A stretch of DNA of 64,000 nt from Kaistia dalseonensis (GTDB taxonomy: Bacteria; Pseudomonadota; Alphaproteobacteria; Rhizobiales; Kaistiaceae), in the NCBI RefSeq assembly GCF_030814715.1, contig NZ_JAUSVO010000006.1, forward strand, positions 248,001 to 312,000. Reading direction: 5' to 3'. Of this stretch, positions 22,556 to 32,947 are shown piece after piece. Made by a program: the position numbers and the translations under genes. Below the pieces are notes generated by a model. The model saw only the letters and a program-made list of their open reading frames with translations. It made no database searches and was not told where the DNA came from. Position 1 is the first letter of the stretch. Each line of letters opens with the position of its first letter.

Positions 22556-24006
22556 CAGTTGGGTCCTTGTAGGCCGGGATCACGCTCGGCATGGGGCGAG
22601 AAACGCGTCTTCAGGGTTTCGACCAATGGCGCCATGCGGCTACCATTCGAACCCTTGACCATCACCACGTCACCGGCGGCGACCTCTTCGACGAGAATCA
22701 ATTCGAGTTCGCTCGCCTTTTCCGCATAATGGCCCTGCATGGCTGCCGGCAAGACCTCCCAGAGCGCATGCATGGACGGACCAGCGAGATAGACGCGGTC
22801 GACGCCCGCCTGCATCAGCGGATCGACGAGTTCGGCATGAAGGCGCTGCGTGTCCGGGCCGAGTTCCAGCATGTCCCCGAGCACGGCGATCCGCCGGCCC
22901 GCGCCAGCCGGCGCCGTGGTGGCGAGCACGGCCATGGCGGCCCGCATCGAGGTCGGGCTCGCATTATAGCTCTCGTCGATCAGCGTCGCCTGTCCGCCAT
23001 CGATCCAGATCTGGTGCCGCGCGCCGCGTCCCTTGGGCGCCGCCATGGCACCGAGCGCGGTCGCCGCCAGCTCGATATCGGCACCGAGTTCGACGGTGGC
23101 GAGCAGCACGGCGAGCGCGTTCTGCACGAGATGCCGACCCGGCGCCCCGATCGTGAAGCTGATCTCATTGCCGAGAATATTGGCCGTGACGAGCGAATGA
23201 TCCGCCTGCAGGTCGACCGCCAGCAGCCGCCCCTCGGCACCCGCGCCCTGTCCGAAGCCCAGCACGCGCTCGACGCCGGCATCGATCGCGAGCAGCGCCA
23301 GCTTTTCGAAATGCGGATTGTCGCGATTGAGGATCGCGGCACCGCCGGGCTCGATGCCGGAGAAGATCTCCGCCTTGGCTCGGACGATGCCGTCGATCCC
23401 GTCCTCGAAATACTGCAGATGCACCGCCTCGATGTTCGTGACGATCGCGACATGCGGACGGACCATGCCGACCAGCGGCGTGATCTCGCCCGGATGGTTC
23501 ATGCCGATTTCGAACACGGCATAGCGCGCATCGGCAGGCAGGCGCGACAAGGTCAGCGGCACGCCCCAGTGATTGTTGAAGGAGGCCGGCGAATAATGCG
23601 TCGGGCCGCTCCCGGCGAGCGCGCGGGCCAGCATTTCCTTGGTCGAGGTTTTGCCGACGCTGCCCGTGACCGCGACGATCCGCGCCATTGAGCGCGCCCG
23701 GGCCGCGAGGCCGAGCGCCTCGAGCGCGTGCAGAACGTCGCTCACCACCACGAGCGGCAGTGTCATGCGGCCGAGGGCGGCCAGCCGCTCCTCCGCAATC
23801 ACGGCCACCGAGGCGCCATGGGCGGCGGCGCTGCCGACGAAATCATGCCCGTCGAACTGGTCGCCGCGGATGGCGAAGAAGGCATCGCCCGGCGCCGTCG
23901 TGCGGCTGTCGATCGAGATGCCGGAAATGACGCCGGGCTCAAGCCCGGTCGGTCGGCCATTCATGGCGGCGACGAAATCGGCGAATGTCCACAGGGGCTG
24001 GGTCAT
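22555..24006 (-). CDS. murF: UDP-MurNAc-tripeptide--D-Ala-D-Ala ligase MurF
   Basis: Last cytoplasmic Mur ligase, which adds the dipeptide made by Ddl. It has 483 residues. The P-loop reads [19 protein letters not shown] near residue 115, followed by [14 protein letters not shown], and the C-terminal domain contains [15 protein letters not shown]. It overlaps the murE stop as ATGA. Confidence 0.98.
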   Translation of the reverse strand: MTQPLWTFADFVAAMNGRPTGLEPGVISGISIDSRTTAPGDAFFAIRGDQFDGHDFVGSAAAHGASVAVIAEERLAALGRMTLPLVVVSDVLHALEALGLAARARSMARIVAVTGSVGKTSTKEMLARALAGSGPTHYSPASFNNHWGVPLTLSRLPADARYAVFEIGMNHPGEITPLVGMVRPHVAIVTNIEAVHLQYFEDGIDGIVRAKAEIFSGIEPGGAAILNRDNPHFEKLALLAIDAGVERVLGFGQGAGAEGRLLAVDLQADHSLVTANILGNEISFTIGAPGRHLVQNALAVLLATVELGADIELAATALGAMAAPKGRGARHQIWIDGGQATLIDESYNASPTSMRAAMAVLATTAPAGAGRRIAVLGDMLELGPDTQRLHAELVDPLMQAGVDRVYLAGPSMHALWEVLPAAMQGHYAEKASELELILVEEVAAGDVVMVKGSNGSRMAPLVETLKTRFSPHAERDPGLQGPN

Positions 24007-25463
24007 GCGGCGACCTCCGTTGCGAGCGCGGCGGCCACCACCTCATGATCGGAGAAATGATGCACGACGCCGGCAATGATCTGCCCGGTCTCGTGCCCCT
24101 TGCCCGCGACGCAGAGAACATCGCCCGCTTCGAGCATGCCGATCGCTTCCGAGATGGCGCGGCCCCTGTCGCCGATCTCGATCGCATCGGGCGCGCCGGC
24201 CATGACGGCCTTGCGGATGGCGGCGGGATCTTCCGAGCGTGGATTGTCGTCCGTCACGATGACGAGATCGGCATGGCGCGCCGCCGCCTCGCCCATCAAC
24301 GGGCGCTTGCCGGCATCGCGGTCGCCGCCCGCGCCGAAGAGCGCGATCAGCCGGCCCTTGGTGACCGGCCGCAGCGCTGCCAGCGCGTGATCGAGCGCGT
24401 CGGGCTTGTGGGCATAGTCGATGAAGACCATCGCCCCCTTCGCCGTCGTGCCGACCAGTTCGAGCCGGCCGGGCGCGCCGACGAGACGGCCGAGCGCCGC
24501 GATCGCCGTTTCCGGCGCGACGCCGGCGCCGATCGCAAGGCCCGCCGCAACCAGAGCATTGGAAACCTGGAAATCGCCGAGCAGCGGAAGTTCGACCCGC
24601 ATCGACTGGCCGAAGACGATGAGATCGAGGCTCTGGCTGAAGCGGTCCGGCGTCGCGGAAACCAGCTTGATCGCCCTGCCCTTCGCGCCGACATCGATGA
24701 GCCGCTGCCCGCGCCGCGCGATGGTGGCCATCACCGCCTCCGCATAGCCGCCATCGGCATCGACCACGGCCGGCGCGCCCTCGGGCAGCAGATCGCCGAA
24801 GAGCCGCATCTTGGCGGCGAAATAGTCCTCGACCGTCGGATGATAATCCATGTGGTCGCGGCCGAGATTGGTGAAGCCGGCAGCGCTGATGCGCACGCCG
24901 TCGAGCCGGTGCTGGTCGAGCCCATGGCTCGACGCCTCGATCGCGGCATGCGTCACGCCCTCGCGCGCCAGACGGTCGAGGATCTGATGCAGTTGCACGG
25001 GATCGGGCGTGGTGAGGCTGCCATAGTTCGAGCCGGCCGGCGACACGACGCCGATCGTGCCGACCGAGGCCGCCTGATGGCCCGCCGCCTCGAAGATCTG
25101 GCGGACGAAGGCGGCGACCGAGGTCTTGCCGCTGGTGCCGGTGATGGCGACGATGTGCTCGGGCTGCAGCGGATAGAACCGCGCCGCGAGCAGAGAGAGC
25201 GCGATGCGCGGATCCGCGGCGCGCAGCACGGGCACGCCGATATCGTCAGGGACGAGGGAATCGAGGCCGCAAAGGACAGCGGCGGCACCGCGCTTGACCG
25301 CGTCGGGCGCGAAGCGGGCGCCATCGGCGGCAACACCCTTCAGGGCGGCGAACAGCGTGCCGGGGACGATGGCCCGGCTGTCCGCCGAAATCCCCGTGAT
25401 CTCGACGGCTGCGGCCGTTGGGGTGATCGGGAAGAGGGTCGAGGCTAGGTCGCCTAGGCGCAT
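24003..25463 (-). CDS. murE: UDP-MurNAc-tripeptide synthetase MurE (meso-DAP type)
   Basis: Adds meso-diaminopimelate to UDP-MurNAc-dipeptide. The motif TDDNPRSEDP near the C terminus is the DNPR signature that selects diaminopimelate rather than lysine. The P-loop is ITGTSGKTSVAAFVRQIF. I chose ATG 25463 (MRLGDLAST, 486 residues), which matches the usual N terminus and has AGGA upstream. A TTG at 25520 that overlaps the ftsI stop would add 19 residues and cannot be excluded. Confidence 0.96.
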   Translation of the reverse strand: MRLGDLASTLFPITPTAAAVEITGISADSRAIVPGTLFAALKGVAADGARFAPDAVKRGAAAVLCGLDSLVPDDIGVPVLRAADPRIALSLLAARFYPLQPEHIVAITGTSGKTSVAAFVRQIFEAAGHQAASVGTIGVVSPAGSNYGSLTTPDPVQLHQILDRLAREGVTHAAIEASSHGLDQHRLDGVRISAAGFTNLGRDHMDYHPTVEDYFAAKMRLFGDLLPEGAPAVVDADGGYAEAVMATIARRGQRLIDVGAKGRAIKLVSATPDRFSQSLDLIVFGQSMRVELPLLGDFQVSNALVAAGLAIGAGVAPETAIAALGRLVGAPGRLELVGTTAKGAMVFIDYAHKPDALDHALAALRPVTKGRLIALFGAGGDRDAGKRPLMGEAAARHADLVIVTDDNPRSEDPAAIRKAVMAGAPDAIEIGDRGRAISEAIGMLEAGDVLCVAGKGHETGQIIAGVVHHFSDHEVVAAALATEVAA

Positions 25464-25516
25464 GAGCTGCGAGGTCCTGTCTATCGTTGGAACGGACGGC
25501 CCCCGCTCATCCGCGC

Positions 25517-27253
25517 TCAATACGACACAAGCATGGCATCGGGGTGGCCTTCCTGCTCCGTACGCGGCGTAACGCCCAGGAATTGGGCAGAACGACGAAT
25601 AACATTGCCGGCGACGAAGGCAGCATTCCAGGCGGCGAGCGCCGGCAGGTTCGGCTTCTCCGGCTTCGGATCATCGACGGAGACCAGCAGCACATATTGC
25701 GGGTCGTCCATCGGGAAGCTGGCGAGGAAGGAATTGAGGTAGTGGCCGTTGACGTAGCGCCCGTTGACGATCTTTTCCGCCGTTCCGGTCTTGCCGCCGA
25801 CGACATAGCCGGGCACGTCGGCATGGCGGCCCGAGCCATTGACGGCGTTGAAGCGGAAGAGCCAGCGCATTTCGTCGCTCGTCTTCTTCGACACCATCAC
25901 GGTCGAATCGGCGAAGGCCTGCTCCTGCGTCCGGGGGAAGAAGGTCGGCGACAGGAGATGACCGCCATTGACGAGCGCGACGTCGCCCATCACGGCCTGC
26001 ATCGGCGTGATCGCGATGCCGTGGCCGAAAGCGACGGTCATGGTCGTTACGTCGCTCCAGCGCTTCGGCAATTGCGGCGTCGCCACTTCCGGCAGATCCG
26101 TCTGCAGCTTGGTCGCGAGGCCGAACTGCTTCAAATATTGCTGCTGCAGCGTCTGGCCGACCGTCATGGCCATGCGGGCCGTGCCGATATTCGACGAATA
26201 CTGGAAGATCTCCGGCACGCTCAGCACGCGGCCGAGGCTGTGGGAATCATGGATGGTGAAGCGGCCGACGCGCAGCGGCGCCCGCGCATCGAAACTGTCC
26301 GTCATCTTCACCTTGCCGGATTCGAGCGCCATGGCGAAGGTGAAGCTCTTGAAGACCGAACCGAGCTCATAGCTGCCGGCCGTCATGCGATTGAGGCGAT
26401 CGGGCTTGTTGGCGTCGACCGGGTTGTTCGGGTCGAAATCCGGCAGCGAGGCGAGCGCCAGGACCTCGCCGGTCTTGGCGTTGACGATCGCGCCCATAGC
26501 CGCGGCCGCCTTGTATTTCTCCATTGCGCCGACCAGTTCGTCGCGCAGCACGTGCTGCACGCGCAGGTCGACGGAGAGGCGCACGGGCTCGAGCGCCGCG
26601 CTCTTCACCGCGAAACCCGCCTGGTGCAGGTCGCTCAGCCCGCGCTCGTCAATGGCGCGCTCAATGCCGGCAATGCCCTGATTGTCGGTGTTCACGAGGC
26701 CGACAATGTGCGCGGCGGCGGGGCCGCCGGGATAGAAGCGGCGGTTCTCGGTCAGGAAGCCGACGCCGGGAATGCCGAGATCGTGGATCTGCGTCTGCTG
26801 CTGCGGCGTGATCTGGCGCTTGACCCAGACGAAGCCGGCCTGCGTCGAGAGCTTCTTGCGAAGCGCGGTCGCATCGAGATCCGGCAGCACGCTGGTGATC
26901 AGCTCGGTCGCCTCGTCCGGATCGATGATCTTGTTGGGCTCGGCGAAGAGCGAGGCCGACTTGATATCGGTCGCCAGGATTTCGCCATTGCGATCGACGA
27001 TGTCGGGCCGCGCGGTGGACACCGCCTGCGCGCCGCCGCCACGACCGCCCAGCGTCGACTGGTCGGTCATGCCGAGCATCATCAGCCGGCCGCTGATCAC
27101 GCCATAGACCAGCATGAAGGCGCCCATGGCGAGGATCACGCGGCTGCGGGTCTGGTCGCTGCGCGCCTTGCTCGCACCCTTGAGCTTGGCCACTTTGCGA
27201 CGGCCCGAGGCGGGGCTGAAGACGTCGGGATGGTCCGTGAGCGTCATGGTCAT
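25517..27253 (-). CDS. ftsI: Septal penicillin-binding protein FtsI (PBP3)
   Basis: Class B transpeptidase that crosslinks septal peptidoglycan. The start ATG 27253 overlaps the ftsL stop (ATGA), giving 578 residues. The longer frame upstream shadows ftsL and rsmH. A basic tail and one membrane helix (VILAMGAFMLVYGVISG) are followed by the PBP dimerisation domain and the transpeptidase domain. The active-site serine is in GSVFKSFT, with YSSNIGT and GGKTGTAEK as second and third motifs. Confidence 0.97.
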   Translation of the reverse strand: MTMTLTDHPDVFSPASGRRKVAKLKGASKARSDQTRSRVILAMGAFMLVYGVISGRLMMLGMTDQSTLGGRGGGAQAVSTARPDIVDRNGEILATDIKSASLFAEPNKIIDPDEATELITSVLPDLDATALRKKLSTQAGFVWVKRQITPQQQTQIHDLGIPGVGFLTENRRFYPGGPAAAHIVGLVNTDNQGIAGIERAIDERGLSDLHQAGFAVKSAALEPVRLSVDLRVQHVLRDELVGAMEKYKAAAAMGAIVNAKTGEVLALASLPDFDPNNPVDANKPDRLNRMTAGSYELGSVFKSFTFAMALESGKVKMTDSFDARAPLRVGRFTIHDSHSLGRVLSVPEIFQYSSNIGTARMAMTVGQTLQQQYLKQFGLATKLQTDLPEVATPQLPKRWSDVTTMTVAFGHGIAITPMQAVMGDVALVNGGHLLSPTFFPRTQEQAFADSTVMVSKKTSDEMRWLFRFNAVNGSGRHADVPGYVVGGKTGTAEKIVNGRYVNGHYLNSFLASFPMDDPQYVLLVSVDDPKPEKPNLPALAAWNAAFVAGNVIRRSAQFLGVTPRTEQEGHPDAMLVSY

Positions 27254-27627
27254 GGCTGGATCCCCGATTGCGCGACCGAGGACGGGGCCTTCGGTATCGT
27301 TGCAGTTCGCATGGTGTCGAGGCCGGCATCCGGCGTCGGCGGCTTGGCCGGCACGTCGGCGATGGAGGCAAGCTGGCGCACGTCGAGCGGCTGAAGATTG
27401 AGATAGCTGCCATAGCGCGCGACCAGCGACTGGAGCCGTGCCGGCTGGTCGAGCACGCTCCACTCGGCCTTCAGCACCGTCAGCTGTTCCTTCTCGCGCG
27501 CGATGTCGGCTCGCAGCGCCATCACGCGGTCGGCGGCGCGGCCGGCGCCGTCCTTCATCGCATAGGTGAAGACGGCACCGGTGACCATCAAGGCGACCCA
27601 GACGACGTTGACCGTCTTCGACATCAT
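27250..27627 (-). CDS. ftsL: Cell division protein FtsL
   Basis: A 125-residue bitopic protein recognised mainly by position between rsmH and ftsI. It has a short N tail, one membrane helix ([19 protein letters not shown]), then a predicted coiled coil with a leucine-heptad look ([19 protein letters not shown]) and a Pro-rich end. It is expected to join FtsB and FtsQ in the divisome. Both ends overlap their neighbours as ATGA. Confidence 0.9.
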   Translation of the reverse strand: MMSKTVNVVWVALMVTGAVFTYAMKDGAGRAADRVMALRADIAREKEQLTVLKAEWSVLDQPARLQSLVARYGSYLNLQPLDVRQLASIADVPAKPPTPDAGLDTMRTATIPKAPSSVAQSGIQP

Positions 27628-28634
27628 GGCTTCTCCGCCTTGAATTCCGGCAAGGATGGAACGCCCGCGGCCTCCGCATCGAAGGGGCGCGAGGGCGCCT
27701 CGGTGCGGATGCCGGCGCGCAACTTGGCCGATCGGGCGCGCGGATTGCGCGCCGTCTCGGCATCGCCCGGCAGCACGGGACCCTTGTCGATCAGATGGAA
27801 TGTCGGCGCGGCGACCGTGCGCTCCGGCATGTGGCGCGAACCGCCCGCCCTCACCTCGCTCCGCTCGGCGAAGAAGCGCTTGACGATCCGGTCCTCGAGC
27901 GAATGGAAGCTGACGACGACGAGGCGGCCGCCCGGTTTCAGGATGCGCTCGGCCGCGACCAGCGCGTCGCCGAGTTCATCGAGCTCCTGGTTGACGTAGA
28001 TGCGCAGCGCCTGGAACGTGCGCGTCGCCGGATGGATCGGGTCGGACGGCTTCTTGCCGACGACGCGCTCCACCAGCCCCGCCAGTTCGCTCGTGCGCAG
28101 GTATGGCTTGATCTTGCGGTCCTCGGCGATGGCGCGGGCGACCGATCCGGCGCGCCGTTCCTCGCCGAGCGCGGAAATGATCCGCGCGAGATCGCGTGGG
28201 TCCATCTGATTGACGACGTCGGCGGCGCTCGGGCCCGAACGGCTCATGCGCATATCGAGCGGGCCGTCGAAGCGGAAGGAGAAGCCGCGCTCGGCCTCGT
28301 CGAGTTGCATCGAGGAGACGCCGATATCGAGCACGACGCCGTCGACGCTCGCATGGCCGAGTTCCTCGGCGACCTGATCGAGCTCGCCAAAGCGGCTCTC
28401 GACCAGTTGCAAGCGGCCACCCGCTTCCTTCACCAGTTCGGCGCCGCCGGCGATGGCCGTCGGATCGCGGTCGATCGCGATCACGGAGGCGCCCGTCGCC
28501 AGGATGGCGCGCGTATAGCCGCCAAGGCCGAACGTGCCGTCGATGAAGACACCGCCCGGCGCTGGGGCCAGATGCGCGATCACCTCGTTGAGAAGCACCG
28601 GCACGTGCCGCGCATTGGCGTCCGCGCCGCTCAT
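27624..28634 (-). CDS. rsmH: 16S rRNA (cytosine-N4) methyltransferase RsmH
   Basis: SAM-dependent enzyme that methylates C1402 of 16S rRNA. The start ATG 28634 overlaps the mraZ stop (ATGA), giving 336 residues. Family motifs are [30 protein letters not shown] (SAM loop), [20 protein letters not shown]-like segments and [16 protein letters not shown]. The frame extending to 28985 is only a shadow of mraZ. Confidence 0.97.
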   Translation of the reverse strand: MSGADANARHVPVLLNEVIAHLAPAPGGVFIDGTFGLGGYTRAILATGASVIAIDRDPTAIAGGAELVKEAGGRLQLVESRFGELDQVAEELGHASVDGVVLDIGVSSMQLDEAERGFSFRFDGPLDMRMSRSGPSAADVVNQMDPRDLARIISALGEERRAGSVARAIAEDRKIKPYLRTSELAGLVERVVGKKPSDPIHPATRTFQALRIYVNQELDELGDALVAAERILKPGGRLVVVSFHSLEDRIVKRFFAERSEVRAGGSRHMPERTVAAPTFHLIDKGPVLPGDAETARNPRARSAKLRAGIRTEAPSRPFDAEAAGVPSLPEFKAEKP

Positions 28635-29095
28635 TGCTGCACTCCCGACGAACGGCCACCGATGCGCTTGCGCAGATCGCGCACGCGGTTCTTGGCTTCC
28701 TCGCGATAGGCGATGAAGCGCTGCGGTTCCCATATCTGAAATTTGTAGCCCTGGCCGACGAAGGTCACCGTATCGGCGATGCCGGCATGCGCCTTGATGG
28801 CCTCGGACAGACCGACACGCCCTTCCGTATCGACCTTCAGGATCTCGCTCTCGCCGATCAGCGTCGTCGACAGGAATTCGTGATCGTCCGAGAACGGCTC
28901 GAAGAGAGCGAGGCTCGCGCGGATCTGCTCCCGGAGACGATTGCCTCCCGCATCCACCGCATTCTGATCGAGCGTCGGACAACAATAGAGCCCCTCGAAG
29001 CCGTCACGCATGAGCACAGACCGGAAAGAGGCCGGGATGGACACCCGGCCCTTGGAATCCAGCCGGTTGGTGAAGGTGGAAACGAACTCGTCCAT
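28631..29095 (-). CDS. mraZ: Transcriptional regulator MraZ
   Basis: AbrB-fold DNA-binding protein, first gene of the dcw cluster and a known repressor of its own promoter in other proteobacteria. ATG 29095 gives 154 residues, beginning [19 protein letters not shown]-like. Two MraZ repeats are visible: [13 protein letters not shown] near residue 12 and [18 protein letters not shown] near residue 85. MraZ assembles as a ring that contacts repeated TGGGN boxes, and four such boxes lie upstream at 29266-29300. Confidence 0.96.
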   Translation of the reverse strand: MDEFVSTFTNRLDSKGRVSIPASFRSVLMRDGFEGLYCCPTLDQNAVDAGGNRLREQIRASLALFEPFSDDHEFLSTTLIGESEILKVDTEGRVGLSEAIKAHAGIADTVTFVGQGYKFQIWEPQRFIAYREEAKNRVRDLRKRIGGRSSGVQQ

Positions 29096-29265
29096 TGCCC
29101 CTCCCGCCCGACCTGTCCTGACACACGACCGCCCTACCCCTGCCCAGCCTCCGGGCACGGATCGAAACCGACGGACGCGGACAGGGAACGCACGCCTGGT
29201 ACGCAAACGGAGAGCCAGCGCCGGCCGCTACAGACCGTCGGGTACGCCCTCGAACCAGGATGATT

Positions 29266-29300
29266 TGGGATAGCATGGGACAGTATGGGCGTCAATGGAA
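29266..29300 (-). promoter_or_regulatory. mraZ promoter with overlapping MraZ boxes
   Basis: On the plus strand TGGGA (29266), TGGGA (29276), TGGGC (29286) and TGGAA (29296) are spaced exactly 10 bp apart, the known MraZ pattern of TGGGN with 5-base spacers. Read on the minus strand, a candidate sigma-70 promoter fits inside: TTGACG at 29295-29290, 17 bases, then TATCCC at 29272-29267. The boxes therefore cover the RNA polymerase site. The implied leader to mraZ is about 165 bases. Confidence 0.8.
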
Positions 29301-29484
29301 TCGGCCCCCACGGGATGTGGAAACCATGGTCAGTGATTGAACTCCGTTAAGCTTAAGGTTTGGTTGCACGGCCGGATTTGCCCACCGCGAGGATGAGCTT
29401 CCGTGGCGGAAAACAGCGGATCCGCGAGGTCCGGCACGAGGATTGCATTGAAAATTCAATGGAGATCGAAAGACCGAGCCCGCC

Positions 29485-30363
29485 ATGCTGGAGAACCCCT
29501 TCGCCTCGGAAGCCTTCGCGATCAGCCGGCCGGCGCTGTCCGGCTATGCGGCGGTGTCGCGATCGGGCCTGACCGTCGAGGCCTATCACAGCGAAGCCGG
29601 GCAGATGCTGTCCTGCGGCGCCATGCATCGCATATCGATCAACCGCACCGCGCACCGCCGTTATGCCTTCCGCCTCGGCGAGGACGGAACCACCCATACG
29701 GTGAAGCGGCCGGCCTTCTCGCTCGGCTTCCAGCCGGCCGGGCGGCCACTCTTCGTCGATGGCGACAGCGCCGATTATATTTCCATCTTCCAGGACCCGG
29801 ACCTCTACCGGTCGATCGCGCCGGGACGGTTCGCGCCGGAGGAGATCGACGAGCGCGCGCTGCTGATGCCGACCGACCCCGTCACGCGCCATCTCGCCTG
29901 CGCGCTGGCCGAGACCGCCAGCCGGCCGGACGGCACGGATTCAATGCTCTCCGAACAGATCGGCATCGCCTTCGCCGTTTCGACCGTCCGCCTGCTCACC
30001 AGCGGCGCGACGATCGCCACCACCGATCGCGCGCCCGCGCTGTCACCGCAGCGCCTGCGTCGGGTGAGCGACTATGTCGATGCGCGGCTCGGCGAGACCG
30101 ACCTCTCCATTTCCGATCTCGCGGCGGTCGCTAATCTCAGCCCCTTCCATTTCAGCCGTGCCTTCAAGGGCGCGACGGGCAAGACGCCGCATCAATTCGT
30201 GACCGAGCGGCGGATCGAGCAGGCGAAGGCGATGATGCCGAACCGGGAATGCGGCCTCTCCGAGATCGCCTACGCCGTGGGCTTCTCCAACCAGGCGCAT
30301 TTCTCCACGGTCTTCCGCCGCGTGACCGGCACGACACCGAAGACCTATCGCGACCAGCTCTGA
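29485..30363 (+). CDS. AraC-family transcriptional regulator
   Basis: 292 residues. The C-terminal 100 residues form the paired AraC helix-turn-helix: DLSISDLAAVANLSPFHFSRAFKG-type first motif (about 200-222) and LSEIAYAVGFSNQAHFSTVFRRVTG-type second motif (about 250-274), ending TPKTYRDQL. The N-terminal 180 residues would hold the effector domain, but I do not recognise a ligand class. It sits in the same direction ahead of the VOC and ABC genes and may regulate them. No strong ribosome site is visible at the ATG. Confidence 0.92.
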   Translation: MLENPFASEAFAISRPALSGYAAVSRSGLTVEAYHSEAGQMLSCGAMHRISINRTAHRRYAFRLGEDGTTHTVKRPAFSLGFQPAGRPLFVDGDSADYISIFQDPDLYRSIAPGRFAPEEIDERALLMPTDPVTRHLACALAETASRPDGTDSMLSEQIGIAFAVSTVRLLTSGATIATTDRAPALSPQRLRRVSDYVDARLGETDLSISDLAAVANLSPFHFSRAFKGATGKTPHQFVTERRIEQAKAMMPNRECGLSEIAYAVGFSNQAHFSTVFRRVTGTTPKTYRDQL

Positions 30364-30460
30364 GGGCTGCGCAAGATCAGAGAAACATAGCGCAGGAACT
30401 CGAAAGCCCGGCCGGGTCCAGCAGGCGACACTTCAGGCCTGTTGATCGTCCGGAGCTCCC

Positions 30461-30916
30461 ATGACGCCCTTCGCCCAAGCCTTTCCGATCACCGACATCT
30501 GCTTCCTGGTGGAGGATGCCGAACGCTCCGTCGCCTTCTACACGGAGAAGATGGGCTTCAAGCTGCGGCGCCGCGCCGAGGGCTTCGCCGATTTCACCGG
30601 CGCCGGCGTGACGCTCGCGCTCTGGGAGATCGGGCATATCTCGCAATATACCGGCGTTTCGGGCCTGCGCGCCCCGCCCCATGTCCACAAGGCCTGCGGC
30701 GCGTTCGAGCTGCCCTCGCCCGCCGCCGTCGATGCCGCCTATGCCGAACTGGCCGGTCGCGGCGTCGTCTTCCATGCGCCACCCTCCGACTTCGTCTGGA
30801 ATGCACGCTGCTGCTATTTCGCCGATCCCGACGACAATCTCTGGGAGCTCTATGCCTGGCTCGATGGCGGGCCGGTCGGCGATGTCGAACCCGAGAAGGC
30901 CGAACTCACCGCCTGA
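30461..30916 (+). CDS. VOC-fold (glyoxalase/bleomycin-resistance) protein
   Basis: 151 residues with two beta-alpha-beta-beta-beta modules: ITDICFLVEDAERSVAFYTEKMGF at the start and CCYFADPDDNLWELYAW at the end. These are typical of the vicinal oxygen chelate superfamily. Possible metal ligands are limited (His 74 region and Glu near residue 128). The family includes lyases, dioxygenases and binding proteins, so the substrate is unknown. It is 97 bases after the AraC gene and 63 bases before the ABC importer. Confidence 0.88.
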   Translation: MTPFAQAFPITDICFLVEDAERSVAFYTEKMGFKLRRRAEGFADFTGAGVTLALWEIGHISQYTGVSGLRAPPHVHKACGAFELPSPAAVDAAYAELAGRGVVFHAPPSDFVWNARCCYFADPDDNLWELYAWLDGGPVGDVEPEKAELTA

Positions 30917-30979
30917 TACCGCGACGACGCGACGAACGACGCTCTTTCCACCCCGATGCGATGCTCCGAGGAGCCAGAC

Positions 30980-32020
30980 ATGACCAAGACCCGAAATGGT
31001 ATCGATCGCCGTTCTCTCCTGAAGGGCGGTGCCTTCACGCTGGCCGCGGCCGGCTCCGGCTTCAGCCTGTTCCTGCCGGAAAAGGCGAGCGCGGAAAATG
31101 CCAAGGTCGTCGTCCAGTATGACTGGCTGATGAGCAACGGCCAGATCGGCGATATCGTTGCGCTGAAGAAGGGCCTGTTCGAGGCGGCCGGCCTCGATGT
31201 CGAATTCTCGCCCGGCGGCCCGAATTCCTCGACCGTTCCGCCCGTCGTCACCGGACAGGCCGCGCTCGGCCAGTTCTCGGATTCCGCCCAATTGCTGCTT
31301 GCCCGCGCCTCCGGCGTCCCGGTCAAGATCATCGCCTGCGGCTTCCGCCAGGGCCCGTTCGCCTTCTATTCGCTGCCCAAGGCGCCGATCCGCACCGTGC
31401 AGGACATGGTGGGCAAGCGCATCGGCATCCAGCCGACGGCCCGCTTCGTGCTCGACGCGATCCTCGCCAAGAACGGCATCGATCCGTCATCGCTGACGAT
31501 CACCAATATCGGCTTCGACATGACGCCGCTGGTCGCGGGCCAGGTCGATGCCGTGACCGGATGGATCACCAACACGCAGGCTCTCGCCGTGATCGGCCCT
31601 GATCGCATCGATCTGATGATGAGCGACACCGGCCTGCCCTCTTATTCCAACGTGTATTTCGCGACCGACGACGCTATAGCCAATCACTCGGACACGCTCG
31701 CCAAGTTCATCGGCGCCGTCGCCAAGGGCTGGGGCTGGACCCATGCAAATCCCAAGGAAGCGGTCGAGCTGACGGTCGCGGCTTACCCCCAGCTCGATCT
31801 CGCGATCGAACTCGCCACCGTCCCGCGCATCCTCTCGCTGAGCTTCGACGCCGCCACGGCGAAGGATGGATGGGGCACGTTCGATCCGGCTTCGATCGCC
31901 GAGCAGATCGCGATCTATGACAAGATCGGCCAGTTCAAGGGCACGGCGCCCAAGCTCGACGATGTCATGACGACGAAGATCCTCGAACTGACCGCGGCCG
32001 AGCGGCCCAAGATCGGCTAG
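30980..32020 (+). CDS. ABC transporter substrate-binding protein (NitT/TauT type)
   Basis: 346 residues from ATG 30980, with GAGGAG upstream. The signal peptide is of Tat type: DRRSLLKGG then a mild hydrophobic stretch ending in KASA. The mature part follows the NMT1/THI5-like fold (LMSNGQIGDIVALKKGLFE, PPVVTGQAALGQFSDSAQLL, GKRIGIQPTARFVLDAIL). Members bind sulfonates, nitrate, thiamine precursors, pyrimidines and similar small molecules. The ligand is not evident. ATPase and permease genes follow. Confidence 0.9.
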   Translation: MTKTRNGIDRRSLLKGGAFTLAAAGSGFSLFLPEKASAENAKVVVQYDWLMSNGQIGDIVALKKGLFEAAGLDVEFSPGGPNSSTVPPVVTGQAALGQFSDSAQLLLARASGVPVKIIACGFRQGPFAFYSLPKAPIRTVQDMVGKRIGIQPTARFVLDAILAKNGIDPSSLTITNIGFDMTPLVAGQVDAVTGWITNTQALAVIGPDRIDLMMSDTGLPSYSNVYFATDDAIANHSDTLAKFIGAVAKGWGWTHANPKEAVELTVAAYPQLDLAIELATVPRILSLSFDAATAKDGWGTFDPASIAEQIAIYDKIGQFKGTAPKLDDVMTTKILELTAAERPKIG

Positions 32021-32152
32021 GCCAAGATCGGCTGACGCATTTCAGACGCTTTGCGCATCGCGCTGACGATGCGGCAAGACATGGTGCCAGGGCATATCGG
32101 GCGAACCGGCCTTCGCATGAAATGCTCTGGCCAAGAGGAGCGAAATCCGGCC

Positions 32153-32947
32153 GTGACATCTCCCATCATCGCGATCGAGGCAGCCGGCCTTGCGGTCGGC
32201 TATCCCGACGAGAGCGGCGCCGTCGCGCCGGTCCTGCAGGGCGTCGACCTCTCCGTTGCGCGCGGCGAATTCCTGACCATTCTCGGACCCTCCGGCTGCG
32301 GGAAATCGACCCTGCTGCGCGCGGTCGCCGACCTGCTGCCGCCCTCTTCCGGCAAGCTGAGTGTTCTGGGCGGCACGGCGGAGCAGGCGCGGCGCCGGCG
32401 CAAGGTCGCCTTCGTCTTCCAGGACGCGACCTTGCTGCCCTGGCGTACCGTCCGCCAGAATGTGGAACTGCCGCTCAAGATCGGGCGCGGCGCGATCGAG
32501 ACCCCGATCGAGACCGACGCCGAGGAATGGCTGGCGCTTGTCGGCCTCGCCGGCTTTGCCGACCGCTATCCCAACCAGCTTTCCGGCGGCCAGCGCCAGC
32601 GCGTCGCCATCGCCCGCGCGCTGCTCTGCAATCCCAGCATCCTGCTGCTGGACGAGCCCTTCGGCGCTCTGGATGAAATCACCCGCGACCGGCTGAACGA
32701 TGAATTGCTCGCGATCTGGCGCCGGACGGGTACTACGATCCTGTTCGTCACCCATTCGATCATGGAGGCGGTCTATCTCGGCGGCCGCGTCATGGTGCTG
32801 GCGGCCCATCCCGGCCGGGTCCAGGAAATCCTCGATCTCTCGGCGATGAAGGATGCGGATGGGCGTTCGGCCCGCGAGGCGCCCGAGGCGATCGCCGCCA
32901 TGGTCCATCTGCGCGGCCTGCTCGCCGCCGGAGCGTCGGCATCATGA
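32153..32947 (+). CDS. ABC transporter ATP-binding protein (NitT/TauT type)
   Basis: 264 residues from the GTG at 32153, which has AGGAG 13 bases upstream. In-frame ATGs at 32051 and 32117 would add non-conserved residues. Motifs in order: Walker A GPSGCGKSTLL, Q-loop VFQDATLLPWRTV, signature LSGGQRQRVAIARAL, Walker B ILLLDEPFGALDE and the switch His in LFVTHSI. The stop overlaps the permease start as ATGA, so the subunits are coupled. Confidence 0.93.
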   Translation: MTSPIIAIEAAGLAVGYPDESGAVAPVLQGVDLSVARGEFLTILGPSGCGKSTLLRAVADLLPPSSGKLSVLGGTAEQARRRRKVAFVFQDATLLPWRTVRQNVELPLKIGRGAIETPIETDAEEWLALVGLAGFADRYPNQLSGGQRQRVAIARALLCNPSILLLDEPFGALDEITRDRLNDELLAIWRRTGTTILFVTHSIMEAVYLGGRVMVLAAHPGRVQEILDLSAMKDADGRSAREAPEAIAAMVHLRGLLAAGASAS

